Made by a program: the position numbers and the translations under genes. Of a DNA stretch of 64,000 nucleotides, positions 1-9,180 are shown in pieces (position 1 is the first letter of the stretch; each line of letters starts with the position of its first letter). The notes below the pieces were generated by a model. It made no database searches. It worked only from the letters and a program-made list of their open reading frames with translations, and had not been told where the DNA came from. The DNA lies in the NCBI RefSeq assembly GCF_000328475.2, contig NC_026481.1, forward strand, positions 310,001-374,000, read 5' to 3'. Source of the stretch: Mycosarcoma maydis (lineage: Eukaryota; Basidiomycota; Ustilaginomycetes; Ustilaginales).

Positions 1-1
1 C

Positions 2-223
2 TTTTGCTCGTCTTGCGCCATCAAACGTTTCGCCAAGAATAGCAAGTGCTTCGCTTGCGGTCAGCAGACAGGCGGCCTCTTCAACAGCGCCAAAAAGGTG
101 CTCGAAAGAATGGACAAGCTAAAACAGCAAAAGGCGCAACTCAGAAGAGAAAAGCACGAGTGGCTCCAAGATCCACAGCCCACACACCAATTAGCAACCG
201 CCGGTGATAGCGATGTCGATTAG
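2..223 (+). CDS. CWC24-like splicing factor, C-terminal fragment
   Basis: This is the last 73 codons of a gene entering from the left edge. The frame begins FCSSCAIKRFAKNSKCFACG and continues with QQTGGLFNSA, which is the second half of a RING finger: paired Cys (CxxC), then CxxC before a Gly-Gly turn. This pattern and the following 'GG.FN.A' stretch match the end of the CWC24/RNF113 family, which pairs a CCCH zinc finger with a RING and works in the spliceosome. A basic helical tail (KKVLERMDKLKQQKAQLRRE) and a short acidic end (GDSDVD) follow. The stop is at 221-223. The CCCH finger and start lie outside the window, so the identification rests on the RING half only. Confidence 0.72.
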   Translation, partial: FCSSCAIKRFAKNSKCFACGQQTGGLFNSAKKVLERMDKLKQQKAQLRREKHEWLQDPQPTHQLATAGDSDVD

Positions 224-423
224 CCAGTCACTCAAGCATTCGTGATTGCACTCAAATATTGCACCCAAGCATTGCACCGCTTTGTGCGTCACGCTGTGCG
301 TCACGCGTGTTGATGAGAAAGGTTGAATTGCTAGAGCAGAGCAGTGTGCGTTTCTTCTGTATGTGACAGTAACGAGTGGTAGGTATCGTACATAGAATTG
401 GATGAACATTTTCTTGGGCTTGT

Positions 424-2405
424 TTAAGAAGTGGCGTCGAGATGAAGCCCGCTCAAAGCGGCCAATTTGTCATTGACTACTTGAGCTGCCTGACGAGCTT
501 TTGTCTGTGTGACGCTGACTGTGGGCGAAGTCTTTGCGGCGGAAGCGACGGTGGAGGCTGCTGGTTGCGTTGCTGCACTTGATGCGGTTCCTCTCCTCGT
601 CCTGGGCAACCTCTGCAAGAGGCTCGTTGTCAACTCACCAGCTCGGTGCGCAACGATGCTCAACAGACTGTCCGACAAGCCGTGCGTTGCCTCGTTGCCG
701 CCCAACACGTAGAGCGAGGCTTCGGGTAGGTTCTCGGTCGAATTTTCGCTAGCCAGCGTTTGCTGGGAAGAAGTCGACGAAGCATCGCTTCCTGATCCCG
801 GCGAAGATTTGCCACTACGAACTGCATCGGATTGCATAGCGCTAGCGGGAACCAGACGATAGTCCCTCGTGATACCGCGCAGCATCTCGCGTCGACGTTC
901 GATCACTTCTTCATCTTCGACATCGATCGACTTGGACACCTCGTCTTCCTCGGCAATCGTGTCGCGTGACATCCATTCCGCGTCCAGCGCAGGGTAGAAT
1001 GGCTTCAACTGCTCCAGGAACCGCATCTTGGAAGGACTCCTGATGAAACCGGTGCCGAGGAAGACGGCGTCAAAGCGAATTGTCTCGAGCTTTGCGTTGC
1101 GCAGATTGTCGCGCATCGTCAACTGGATACCATCGTCAAGCGGCGTAACCTCGACGACCTCGGTGCAACGTCGCATCTCCATTCGACCAGCTTGCTTCTC
1201 AGTAGGGTCCTGGAGCTCCTCGGGCAGCTGCACTTCGTACTTGTCGTACATGGCATCGTGCAGTTCGTTGAGCAAGTCGGTTCGAACCACCGAGTAGTTG
1301 GTGCGCTTAAACTCTTGCAGCCACTTGCGACGTTGCGTTTCGCTGGCCTGCCAAAACTCGTCGGTACGTTCCGGATCGAACGCCGCCGAGTTGACAAAGC
1401 CCGTGTCGTCCGAGGGCACCAGGGCTGAAGCGCGGAAGATCATGGTGACAATCGCCGAGGGGAAGCGAGAGTGGAGGTTCATGAACATCTCGGTCGACGA
1501 CTGTCCCGCACCGATAACCGCGAGGCGCAGTCGAGAAGAGTCATCTAGCTGTGCAGCTGCATCGGGATGACGCAGCGAGGCAGCCTTGTGCAGTTCGGGC
1601 TCGAGCTTGAGCATGGATGGAATGTAGAAGCCAGAATGGACGAGGCGCGGGATCGAGTGAGGAGCGCGCTGCTGCTCATCCCAGGCAGCCTGGAACGCGG
1701 GAGGCAGTTTGGGAACTCCACCCACGGCGACCGAGAGGTTGCGGGCGTATCGGTTGACAATGTGACCGGTCGATTCGTCGCGGATGCGAACTTGGTACAG
1801 GCACAGAGAGTCGGCTTCTTGGGCGCTGGCGGGACGCACAGCGACAGTGTCCTGCTTTGCGTCCGGGGAAGCCGAGGCGAGAGCGAGGGGCTCGATGGAG
1901 ATGACGTCCTGGCCATACGAGACGGCTTGGTTCATGCGTCGAGCGGCCCAAGCAAGGTAGGAGGTCCATTCGCGACGGCTGGGCACACCCTGCTCCTTGT
2001 TGATGTAGCGTGCCAGACGGCCGTGCGAGTGGAGATAATTGTAGAAACTGTACGTGGAAGCTGGATCGCGGAGAGTGACAAGGTCCTTGAGAGGCGAAAC
2101 CTGGAGCTGCGAGCCGGGCAAAAGGAGGGCAGGGTGCCATGCAAAGTGGCCACGTTTCTCGAGAAAGTGGGCCTTGAAGTTGGTCTCGTTGGCCTCGCTC
2201 GATTCTCGAAGGGAAATCGAGAGGGCGAGATGGGCCGGGCCGAAGCCGATACCTAGGAGGTCGTAGATCTCGTCCTTGGCGACGGTGGTGTGCGAAGATA
2301 CCTGAAGAGCAAGAAAGGCAGCAAAGTCAAGTTGGATCAGCATGAGTGAACAAGTGCAAGTAGGTAGCTGTCGATGGCTTGGTGACTGCAACGTACCATG
2401 TTCAT
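424..2405 (-). CDS. sid1: L-ornithine N5-monooxygenase (siderophore biosynthesis, first step)
   Basis: Flavin monooxygenase that hydroxylates the side-chain nitrogen of ornithine, the committed step to hydroxamate siderophores. The mature frame starts with FAD motif GIGFGP (residues 20-25), has an NADPH-type motif VIGAGQSS in the middle and the late ATHGLSDSLL motif of the SidA/Sid1 family. I place the start at 2405: exon 1 is only ATG AAC ATG (2397-2405), followed by donor GTACGT, a branch-like CTGAT and acceptor CTTCAG, giving a 95-nt intron (2302-2396) and exon 2 at 424-2301. The product is 628 aa. Reading straight through upstream to 2577 is open but gives a non-conserved leader. A Ser-rich insert and an Ala/Thr-rich tail flank the last motif. 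It faces sid2 across a shared promoter, as in U. maydis. The gene identity is firm; the exact 5' end is inferred. Confidence 0.9.
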
Positions 2406-3214
2406 AGCTCGAAGAGAAGAAGTAGAGGCCGCCAGGGGAGACTCCTAGAATGAGAAAGCAAGTTGAAAAGATGTTGGAAAGACGTGCGTCGACGAACAGA
2501 TCAGAGTCGAGGCGAGAGAGGGCCAGAGCAGAGGATGGAGTTGGCGTTAGTTGGAAGTGCAAAAGCAAATCAAGCAAAAGTGGTCAAGAGGCTCCAAGTT
2601 GGATGATGGAAGAGTCGTTTAGGCGATTAAGCGATGCAAGGATGACCTTCGAAGGCAGAGTGCTATACGAAAAGGCTGGAGCAACGTTCGTTGCTGCCTG
2701 TACCAAGCACGAGCAAGTGTGCTGATAGTGCAACTGGAGAAACGAGGTAGGCCACGTTCGTAGATGGAGAAAAAGAGAGGAGAGACGAGAACAGGACTGG
2801 TTTGCGCAAGACCAACCACGCCGACCTTTTACTGGGACTGAAGTGGACGGAACGGTGAGCAGAGCAGCAGATGGTGACCGTCAAGCTAAGTCTAGGAGAA
2901 AAGAAAGAACATCATAAAAGATAGAGACCCTTGTTTTTGCTAAGCAAATGTGCTCGACACGAACAGGTTTCAGTTGGCCGTCAAACCAGAAGAAGCCGAG
3001 GGAGGACGGGAAGAAGAGATGCTGCTGCTACACCCAGGTTTCACACAAGAGCAGACTATTCTGGTTTGGCCACTGGCAGCTGAAAAGGAACCTGATGACG
3101 ACGAGCTGCGGAGAGAGAGGCGAGCGACAATGAGGCAATTACGCGCCTTGCCTTTGCAATCAGCAAGGGAAGAGCCTGACCTCGAATCAGGGGCCAGGGG
3201 CTAGGCGGGTGTGC

Positions 3215-3220
3215 TGATAA
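3215..3220 (+). promoter_or_regulatory. TGATAA GATA site
   Basis: Single TGATAA about 0.8 kb upstream of the sid1 start. It lacks the ATC prefix of the other four sites (context GTGCTGATAACC), so it is a weaker candidate for the iron-responsive GATA factor. Confidence 0.4.
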
Positions 3221-3589
3221 CCAAGCCAAGCAAAAGTAGCCTTTGGCCAATCAGGTTGCTGCTATTGCCAATTGCTACTTGACCGCCGCCGACACCCAGC
3301 TATTCAAGATTGCGGAAGCACAAGGTGTCGACGGCTATAACGGTGGCTACCTCCTTGCTGCTTCGGACGCATGACTGAATGAAATGAATCGAGCAAAATT
3401 GGCGGAGAATGAATATCCACAAGATTGGCAGTCAAAAGTGACTTCTGATGGACTTTGGTGGTGTGACAGTTTGTGTATCACGAAACCCGGCTGACGCATG
3501 GCAGAAAATGAAATGACGAAAGACGTCCATCTGTCCATTTGGCTGCATCGCACTACACGGCATGTCACCGCGAGGCAGTAGCGGCCGGC

Positions 3590-3611
3590 AGAGAGAGAGA
3601 GAGAGAGAGAG
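3590..3611. repeat. (AG)n microsatellite
   Basis: Uninterrupted AG/GA dinucleotide run of about 22 nt inside the sid1-sid2 gap. It is the source of the spurious Ser-Leu-rich reading frames on the minus strand. Confidence 0.9.
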
Positions 3612-3989
3612 CGACAAAGAAAAGGCAGAAAACCTTGGCTGACAAAGGCATGATCTCGGTCGGCAAAAACCGTGAATTCGGTCTCTCTCTTTCGGCGGTT
3701 GGCAACCATCGCGAGGTGCATGTGGAGGCAAACCCAACCAAATCGGTTCGACATTTCCAGCCTACAGTACACCGCACTGTGTTGCCCCCATCCACCACAA
3801 TCGCCTTTGGCTCGCCTCATCTTGCAAGCCATGGAACAGCAAGACCGTTGAACGATGCAGAGAGCGACGAACAAAGGTAGCATCCAGGTGGATAGTCCGG
3901 GCATGGCATGATAAAGAGGCGATCTGCAACAGCTTGGAAATAGCTCGAATCTGATTCGCCAGTGCGATTTGACCACATGTTACACCAGC

Positions 3990-4032
3990 AGCTTACTACT
4001 GTAGCTTACTACTGTAGCTTACTACTGTAGCT
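3990..4032. repeat. 13-bp tandem triplicate
   Basis: Three perfect copies of AGCTTACTACTGT (3990-4002, 4003-4015, 4016-4028) followed by a partial fourth (AGCT). Each unit can pair TACTGTAGC-like halves weakly. Function unknown. Confidence 0.9.
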
Positions 4033-5855
4033 CCTGACCCGTGCAGAGAGATCGCGTCAGGTCGGTAAAGCAACAATAGTCAGGCCGCATCTCGAGTCAA
4101 TGCAAAGACGCATTGCATCGGCATCGGGTAACCTGGGTGTCAGACCAGCGACTTTGCGACCCAGCAGAGCTTCTGATCAAGGTCAAGCCGAGTCGAGAGT
4201 AAGGGCACGTTGCTGACGAGCTAGAAAATAGCTGAAGCCAATTCTCGCTTGCGTGAGCTAAGCTGGCATTGACACTGTCGTGATCGAGCAAGCGAGAGGA
4301 CCGAAAAACGGTAGTGCCCAACAGCTTCCGTCGCGCGTGGTGGGCCAAATTGAATATGCCCAACCCAATGTCAACCGTCGGCGCGCGTGCTAAGCAGCTT
4401 GGCTGAATTGGCTCTTGGCTCTTCTAACCCCACCGGCAATCAACGTCAAAGGCCAAACGCCGCTTGGTTATGGATGAAATTAGGACGACATGAAAAGCGG
4501 CCATGCGGAGCAAAGAAAAGGAGAAACACTCGTCTAGCTGATCGAACCAGAGGCGTAGGCTTGCGCTTCTTCCAACGATCCAACATGAGCCAGTTGAAAA
4601 GCTTGTCAGAGGAATCCACACTTACCACATCAAGAGTCGGGGCGGACATGGTTGTTATTGTGTCCGCTACAATTACGATTTTGCGGAGAATTGAAAGAAT
4701 GGCAGCGGCAGGTGAGAAGCGATTCACGTTGTGTGTTTTGAATCGTTGTGCCAGCTGTCGTCGAGCAAGCGTGATCGAGTGGAAGACAAGAGACGGAATC
4801 AAAGATGTCAGTCACATTGTCTGTTACTGCGAGAGGCGAGATATCGGCCTCAAGCCATCTGGGTGCACAACCTGTCTGGCACGCAGCACGATCGCCTCAC
4901 AGCAGTGTTGCGTCGGATGGCGTGTCCGGTTCGCTCACGGCTGCGCGGCTGCGGAAAATAAAATCCCTCGATTCGCCGATGGAAGCCTGGATTCGGACGC
5001 GTGCTGTGGACAGTGCCGCTGTTGGCTCCCGATAGACCTTGTTGTATACAAACGAAAGCGTCGTCAGCAGCGCCAAAGAAGCCAAGTTGGATGCGGCAGC
5101 AGAACGAGGACAGTGTTCCGAGCGGATCTGTGCAGTACGAGACGACCATGTCATGCTCGAGCCGAGGATTTGGCGGTCACATGCATGGTGAGTGCAGGCG
5201 ATGATCTGTGCTTCGCCGAGGTTGCATGGTTCGACTGTCGACCAAACCGTCCGCCCAGGGCATTTTTCTAGTTGCGTGATCGTGGGTCGAGTAGATGGAC
5301 GCGCGCACTCGGGAGAAGCGTAGGAAGCAGGGTGGTGTCGCTGTGGCCAAACGGTGGTGGGTGCCCTGGAGAAAATGGCTCGACGACCTCATTCAAAGTG
5401 CATACATACCTGTGTGGAGCAACAAGAATCAACGAGTTCGAGGAGGACGATCGAGGTTGCCAAGTGGATCTTGATGAGGGATGAGAACCGAGGAAACAAG
5501 ATAGAATATGAGCTTGTTTTGTATCAAAACTGACGATCACTTTGCTGTTCCAACTCTAAACGAGCAAAGTAACCCAAGGTAAGGTTGCGAGCCAGCGCTA
5601 ATCACAACTGTAGCACACTCGAAAGAGAGCACCAAAGTGACAACGCGAAAGCACATCAGCCTTCGTGGTTGCGACCAAAAAAGTCAAACACTCTTGGACG
5701 GCGTTCTTTCACCCGTTGTTCCGACGCTCTGGAAGAGGCTCGGTCAAAGTGCCAGAGTGCACCACAAGGCCAAGCAAGCCCTCGAAACCGAGTTTCATCG
5801 CCATCGCCTCTGCTTTCGTGCCTCTCTATTCGTGATTGATTGTCAAGCGCTCGTC

Positions 5856-5901
5856 TTTTTTTTTTTTTTTTCTTTTTTCTTCTTTTTTTTGGTTTTTTTT
5901 C
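5856..5901. repeat. T-rich tract
   Basis: A T16 homopolymer followed by a nearly pure T/C stretch, in the sid1-sid2 gap about 45 bp before an ATCTGATAA site. Such dA:dT tracts commonly exclude nucleosomes in fungi; that role here is inference. Confidence 0.8.
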
Positions 5902-5945
5902 CGTAAATTTTCTCGAGTTCGAGCTCAGCGCAGGAGAGATGGCTA

Positions 5946-5954
5946 ATCTGATAA
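5946..5954 (+). promoter_or_regulatory. ATCTGATAA iron-GATA site 1
   Basis: Exact match to ATCWGATAA, the extended consensus of the fungal iron-responsive GATA repressors (SreA/Sre/Fep1/Urbs1 family). It lies about 3.5 kb from the sid1 start and 3.2 kb from the sid2 start. Confidence 0.6.
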
Positions 5955-7094
5955 AAACTTTCTTCTCGTCTTCGCAGCTAACACGCGCCAAGCGGTGCAC
6001 ACACACTTTTCACCCCGCGACAGCCGCAATGCGCTTGTCGTCATGGCTAACGCCAACAGAAGAAACTAAGCGCATCATCCGCCCTGGACATGTTTGACTC
6101 CGACTTTGATTCAGGTGGCATCGGCGTTTCTGCCGGACCAAGTAGCATCCGCTTTCCATGTAGTACACAGGTGTAGACAGTGATGCAGCGAAGACGATCA
6201 CAAATCGCAGCCTATGTGCTAGCTTGCACATTGCAGTCACGAGTCTGTTTCCGTCATGACCGAAAAAAAGTAGGCGTGGTTCTAGCAAGTCAAAGGGGTC
6301 CCAGGTGAGAGAGGATCGCGAATCGCCGTAGCACCATCTCGCGCTCGCGTACGAGCCACTCGGCTGTTGATGATCCGAGATGAATTTTGCATGTCCATGG
6401 GGGAGAGGGACGCATGGATTCTAGCAGCAGGGAACGGGGTAGATTCACGGTTCGGGTTGTTGCTCTTGGCAAAGTCGTGAGTTGGTAAACGAGCAACGAG
6501 CAACGTGATTTCGGTTCAGCCAACGATCGCTGCGACTTGGCCAATAGCAACGTGGTGCCAGTATGACTTGCTTACGTTCTGCATGATGCGTATGACGAGA
6601 TTTGCGCTAATGCAGGCTTTACTGCGATGCTTTGACTCCGCTTGCTCGCTAGGCCAATGGAATCAACAAAACTAAACCAAAAGAAAAGGGAGATAGACCA
6701 AGGCAAACCAGCGTCGGGTGGACAGCTACCTTAGCTCACCTGTTGTTTGCGCATCTCGATGGCTGGTTGCTGCAAGGGGGGGGGCAGTATGCTGCACATT
6801 GCATGCCATGCTGCCTGCCGTTCAGTTGCAAACAGTCACAGAGTGAAACCTAAACATGCAAAGCATTCGTGCATTGTGCGTGATTCACACTATGCTTTTC
6901 AATTTTTGAGCCAATCAACGCTCAAAAGCTGTGGCGCGCCAAGCTTTGCAAAGTTTGTGAATCGAGAAAACCGTAAAACTTTGAATTATGGATTAAGTTC
7001 GGCTGTAAAAGGTGATGTAATTGATTGTATTCCATGTCGTCACTCATGACTTGCCATTATTCACAACCCACGACATACTGTAGTTATGCAAATC

Positions 7095-7100
7095 GGATAA
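7095..7100 (+). promoter_or_regulatory. GGATAA GATA site
   Basis: GGATAA (context ATCGGATAAG) that pairs with the ATCTGATAA starting 26 bp further on. A close pair of GATA sites, with G or T before GATAA, is what was reported as essential in the U. maydis sid1 promoter, so this pair is the best candidate for the equivalent element. Confidence 0.6.
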
Positions 7101-7120
7101 GATCGTGTCTCGCAGTTTTG

Positions 7121-7129
7121 ATCTGATAA
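7121..7129 (+). promoter_or_regulatory. ATCTGATAA iron-GATA site 2
   Basis: Exact consensus site, about 2.06 kb upstream of the sid2 start and adjacent to the GGATAA at 7095. A C-tract follows at 7136. Confidence 0.65.
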
Positions 7130-7154
7130 AAAGAACCCCCCCGGAAATCGCCTT

Positions 7155-7183
7155 TACAGCAGTACAGTACAATACAGTACAGT
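7155..7183. repeat. CAGTA/ACAGT direct repeats
   Basis: Four tightly spaced copies of the core ACAGT or TACAGTA just downstream of the paired GATA sites. They may be a chance microsatellite. Confidence 0.5.
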
Positions 7184-7497
7184 TACGAGTACGGCGTTAA
7201 AATGCCGAGCGGCTTTCCTTGATGCTTCCACGCTCTTTCTTCCATTCGAGCTGGTTGTGCTGCACGCATGAACGTGGGCAGCCGAAGCACAGACTTGAAT
7301 CCAGGACAACACCACCTCCCATCATGACCGCATCCAACCCTAAATGTCCCCAAGCCACGCACCGCCCGCAACGAATCGCCGGTTTCCAGCGCAGTGACAG
7401 TAAGCAACGGTGGTGTCGTAAGAAATAACTGGAAGCTAGACGAGCCTGTTGAATGCGACCATTGCCCTTGGCATTCGTGATTTTCGCGTTTCCTCGG

Positions 7498-7506
7498 ATC
7501 TGATAA
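7498..7506 (+). promoter_or_regulatory. ATCTGATAA iron-GATA site 3
   Basis: Exact consensus site followed by G (GGATCTGATAAG), about 1.68 kb upstream of sid2. Confidence 0.65.
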
Positions 7507-7799
7507 GATGGTCATAACCCTCTAAGCGGCGGCTCCTCTTGTCCTCTTTTACTCGGCCCTTTTGCGCTTTTGGACGACATGCTCGGCTACCAACTCGCTT
7601 GTCATGCCTTTCATAAATATTGCATGCTCGTTCAAACGTGGCACCAACATGATTGGTTCAAGGCGGCCGGTTCGTTCCGACCTAGCCACGGCGTACTCTT
7701 GGCGCTGCACATGCTGGCCGAGCGACATTTCACATTCAGCCATCGAGACAAGAACCAAACTTGCCAAAAAAAGTCACGAGTGAACTTCGGCAGAAACCT

Positions 7800-7808
7800 A
7801 TCTGATAA
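7800..7808 (+). promoter_or_regulatory. ATCTGATAA iron-GATA site 4
   Basis: Exact consensus site about 1.38 kb upstream of sid2 and the closest of the four to that gene. Confidence 0.65.
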
Positions 7809-8333
7809 AACCTTGGTGGAGCTCTAACTTAAGATGGATGAGACAGAGTTGATGACACTGAGGCAACCTTTGCAGTGGTTTCTTTGACCTCTTTGCCTAA
7901 CCCTCGTTCGCAAAGCCGAACGCTAACCTTGGCAATGTCTCACTAGGCAAATCTTTCGACTTGATGAATGTTTGGACGAATGACAAAAAAAAAACCGCAT
8001 CGGGTCTGGATCCCGTTGCTCCCGATTGACACTTTTCTTACCAAACGACGCTAAAGTGACTCGTAGGTTTCAACTATCGTCTCTCACGGTCTGCTAAGTA
8101 CTGAGAAACAATCCTAGCAATTCCAAACGGCCACAATCTATCTTGATGGATGCCACCGGTCTATGACTGTTCTAACGGCAAGTCCCCAAGTGGTTCTCGC
8201 CTGGTATTCCGCTGAGGCACACCAAACTCCGAATCGTGATTCTCACTAAGGAACAGGTCGAAGGTTCCTACCGTGTACCTGTCGTACTAACGTGTAGTCG
8301 GAATTTATGATCCGTGCTTAAATGGGCCGTGCC

Positions 8334-8446
8334 AAAGCAAAGCAAAGCAAAGCAAAGCAAAGCAAAGCAAAGCAAAGCAAAGCAAAGCAACGCAACGCAA
8401 CGCCACGCAAGGCAAAAAGAAAGAAACGAAAAAAAAAAAAAAAAAA
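8334..8446. repeat. AAAGC pentamer array plus A18 tract
   Basis: Eleven perfect AAAGC units (8334-8388) decay into AACGC/CACGC variants up to about 8410, followed by an A-rich stretch ending in 18 As at 8429-8446. It sits about 0.8 kb upstream of sid2. The Lys-Gln-Ser and Phe-Ala-Leu frames found here are repeat artefacts. Confidence 0.95.
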
Positions 8447-9180
8447 CGAAAAAAGGCATCGATTTTCTGGGTGAGCAAAGTGAGCCTGACCTCCACTTGA
8501 GACCAAAGTTAAAGATGTGAGCTTGCCGTGCTTTTGGCCGAGGCTTCGCAGCTCTCTCTCTCTTCTCTGTCTCTTTCAGCGATGTCGATCGAGAAGAAAG
8601 AAAGAAAAAAAAACAAAAAAAAAGGACGAGAAAGGGTCCGACAAACACAGACTGCTGACCAACGTGCAACGTGCAACGTGTGTGTGCAACGTGCAAAGTC
8701 GAGACTCACGAATCACGAATCTGTCGAGGTGTTGAGCGGCAAGCAGAAAGATCTCAGTCCCTCCGAACTGAATCTATCATTCGTGACTCTCGACGGGAAG
8801 AAACACGTTTGTGATCGTGAGACGAAAAGGGAGCGTCTGCTGCCGAGTCCTTGCTCTTGGTCATAGGCAAAGCGAACAGAATCGTGAATACCTCCTCTTT
8901 TGTGTCGGAGCAATCTCTTTCCACTTTTCGCCCGTCCTACCTTGGCTTGGCTTTCCTCGACACGCTATCAACCGATCCCGTCCTTGACAAGACATACCCA
9001 TTCTGCGTTTGCACTTCACAGCTCCATTCTGCTGGAAAGCTGCCACCACAGTCGAGGACTCACCTTGCCAACCTCGTACTCTGACCATCTTCTAGCGCTT
9101 GCTCGACGCAACCCGCTCGCTCATTTAGACAAAGTACAGACTCTTTCTGCTTCATCTCGCAAGCCACGATCGTCGCCAAC

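Larger units (their letters stand above)
2406..9180. promoter_or_regulatory. Divergent sid1-sid2 promoter region
   Basis: A 6.8-kb gap between the two divergent siderophore genes. No reading frame in it resembles a known protein; the longest ones either use non-ATG starts or run through simple repeats. It contains four exact ATCTGATAA sites, a GGATAA and one further TGATAA, all on the plus strand, listed separately. It also holds a GA run, a 13-bp triplicate, a T-rich tract, an AAAGC array and an A18 tract. In U. maydis this region carries the distal GATA sites through which Urbs1 represses sid1 under high iron. Extending that role to this copy is inference. Confidence 0.8.

Noticed and set aside
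1567..2256. 229-codon plus-strand frame antisense to sid1
   Set aside because: It is a shadow of the sid1 coding strand; composition and position follow sid1 codon structure.
3347..3976. 209-codon minus-strand frame
   Set aside because: It runs through the (AG)n microsatellite (Ser-Leu repeats) and shows no family features.
4387..5271. 294-codon Cys-rich plus-strand frame in the sid1-sid2 gap
   Set aside because: It begins at GTG rather than ATG, has no recognisable domain and overlaps frames on the other strand. It is more likely a chance opening in GC-rich DNA.
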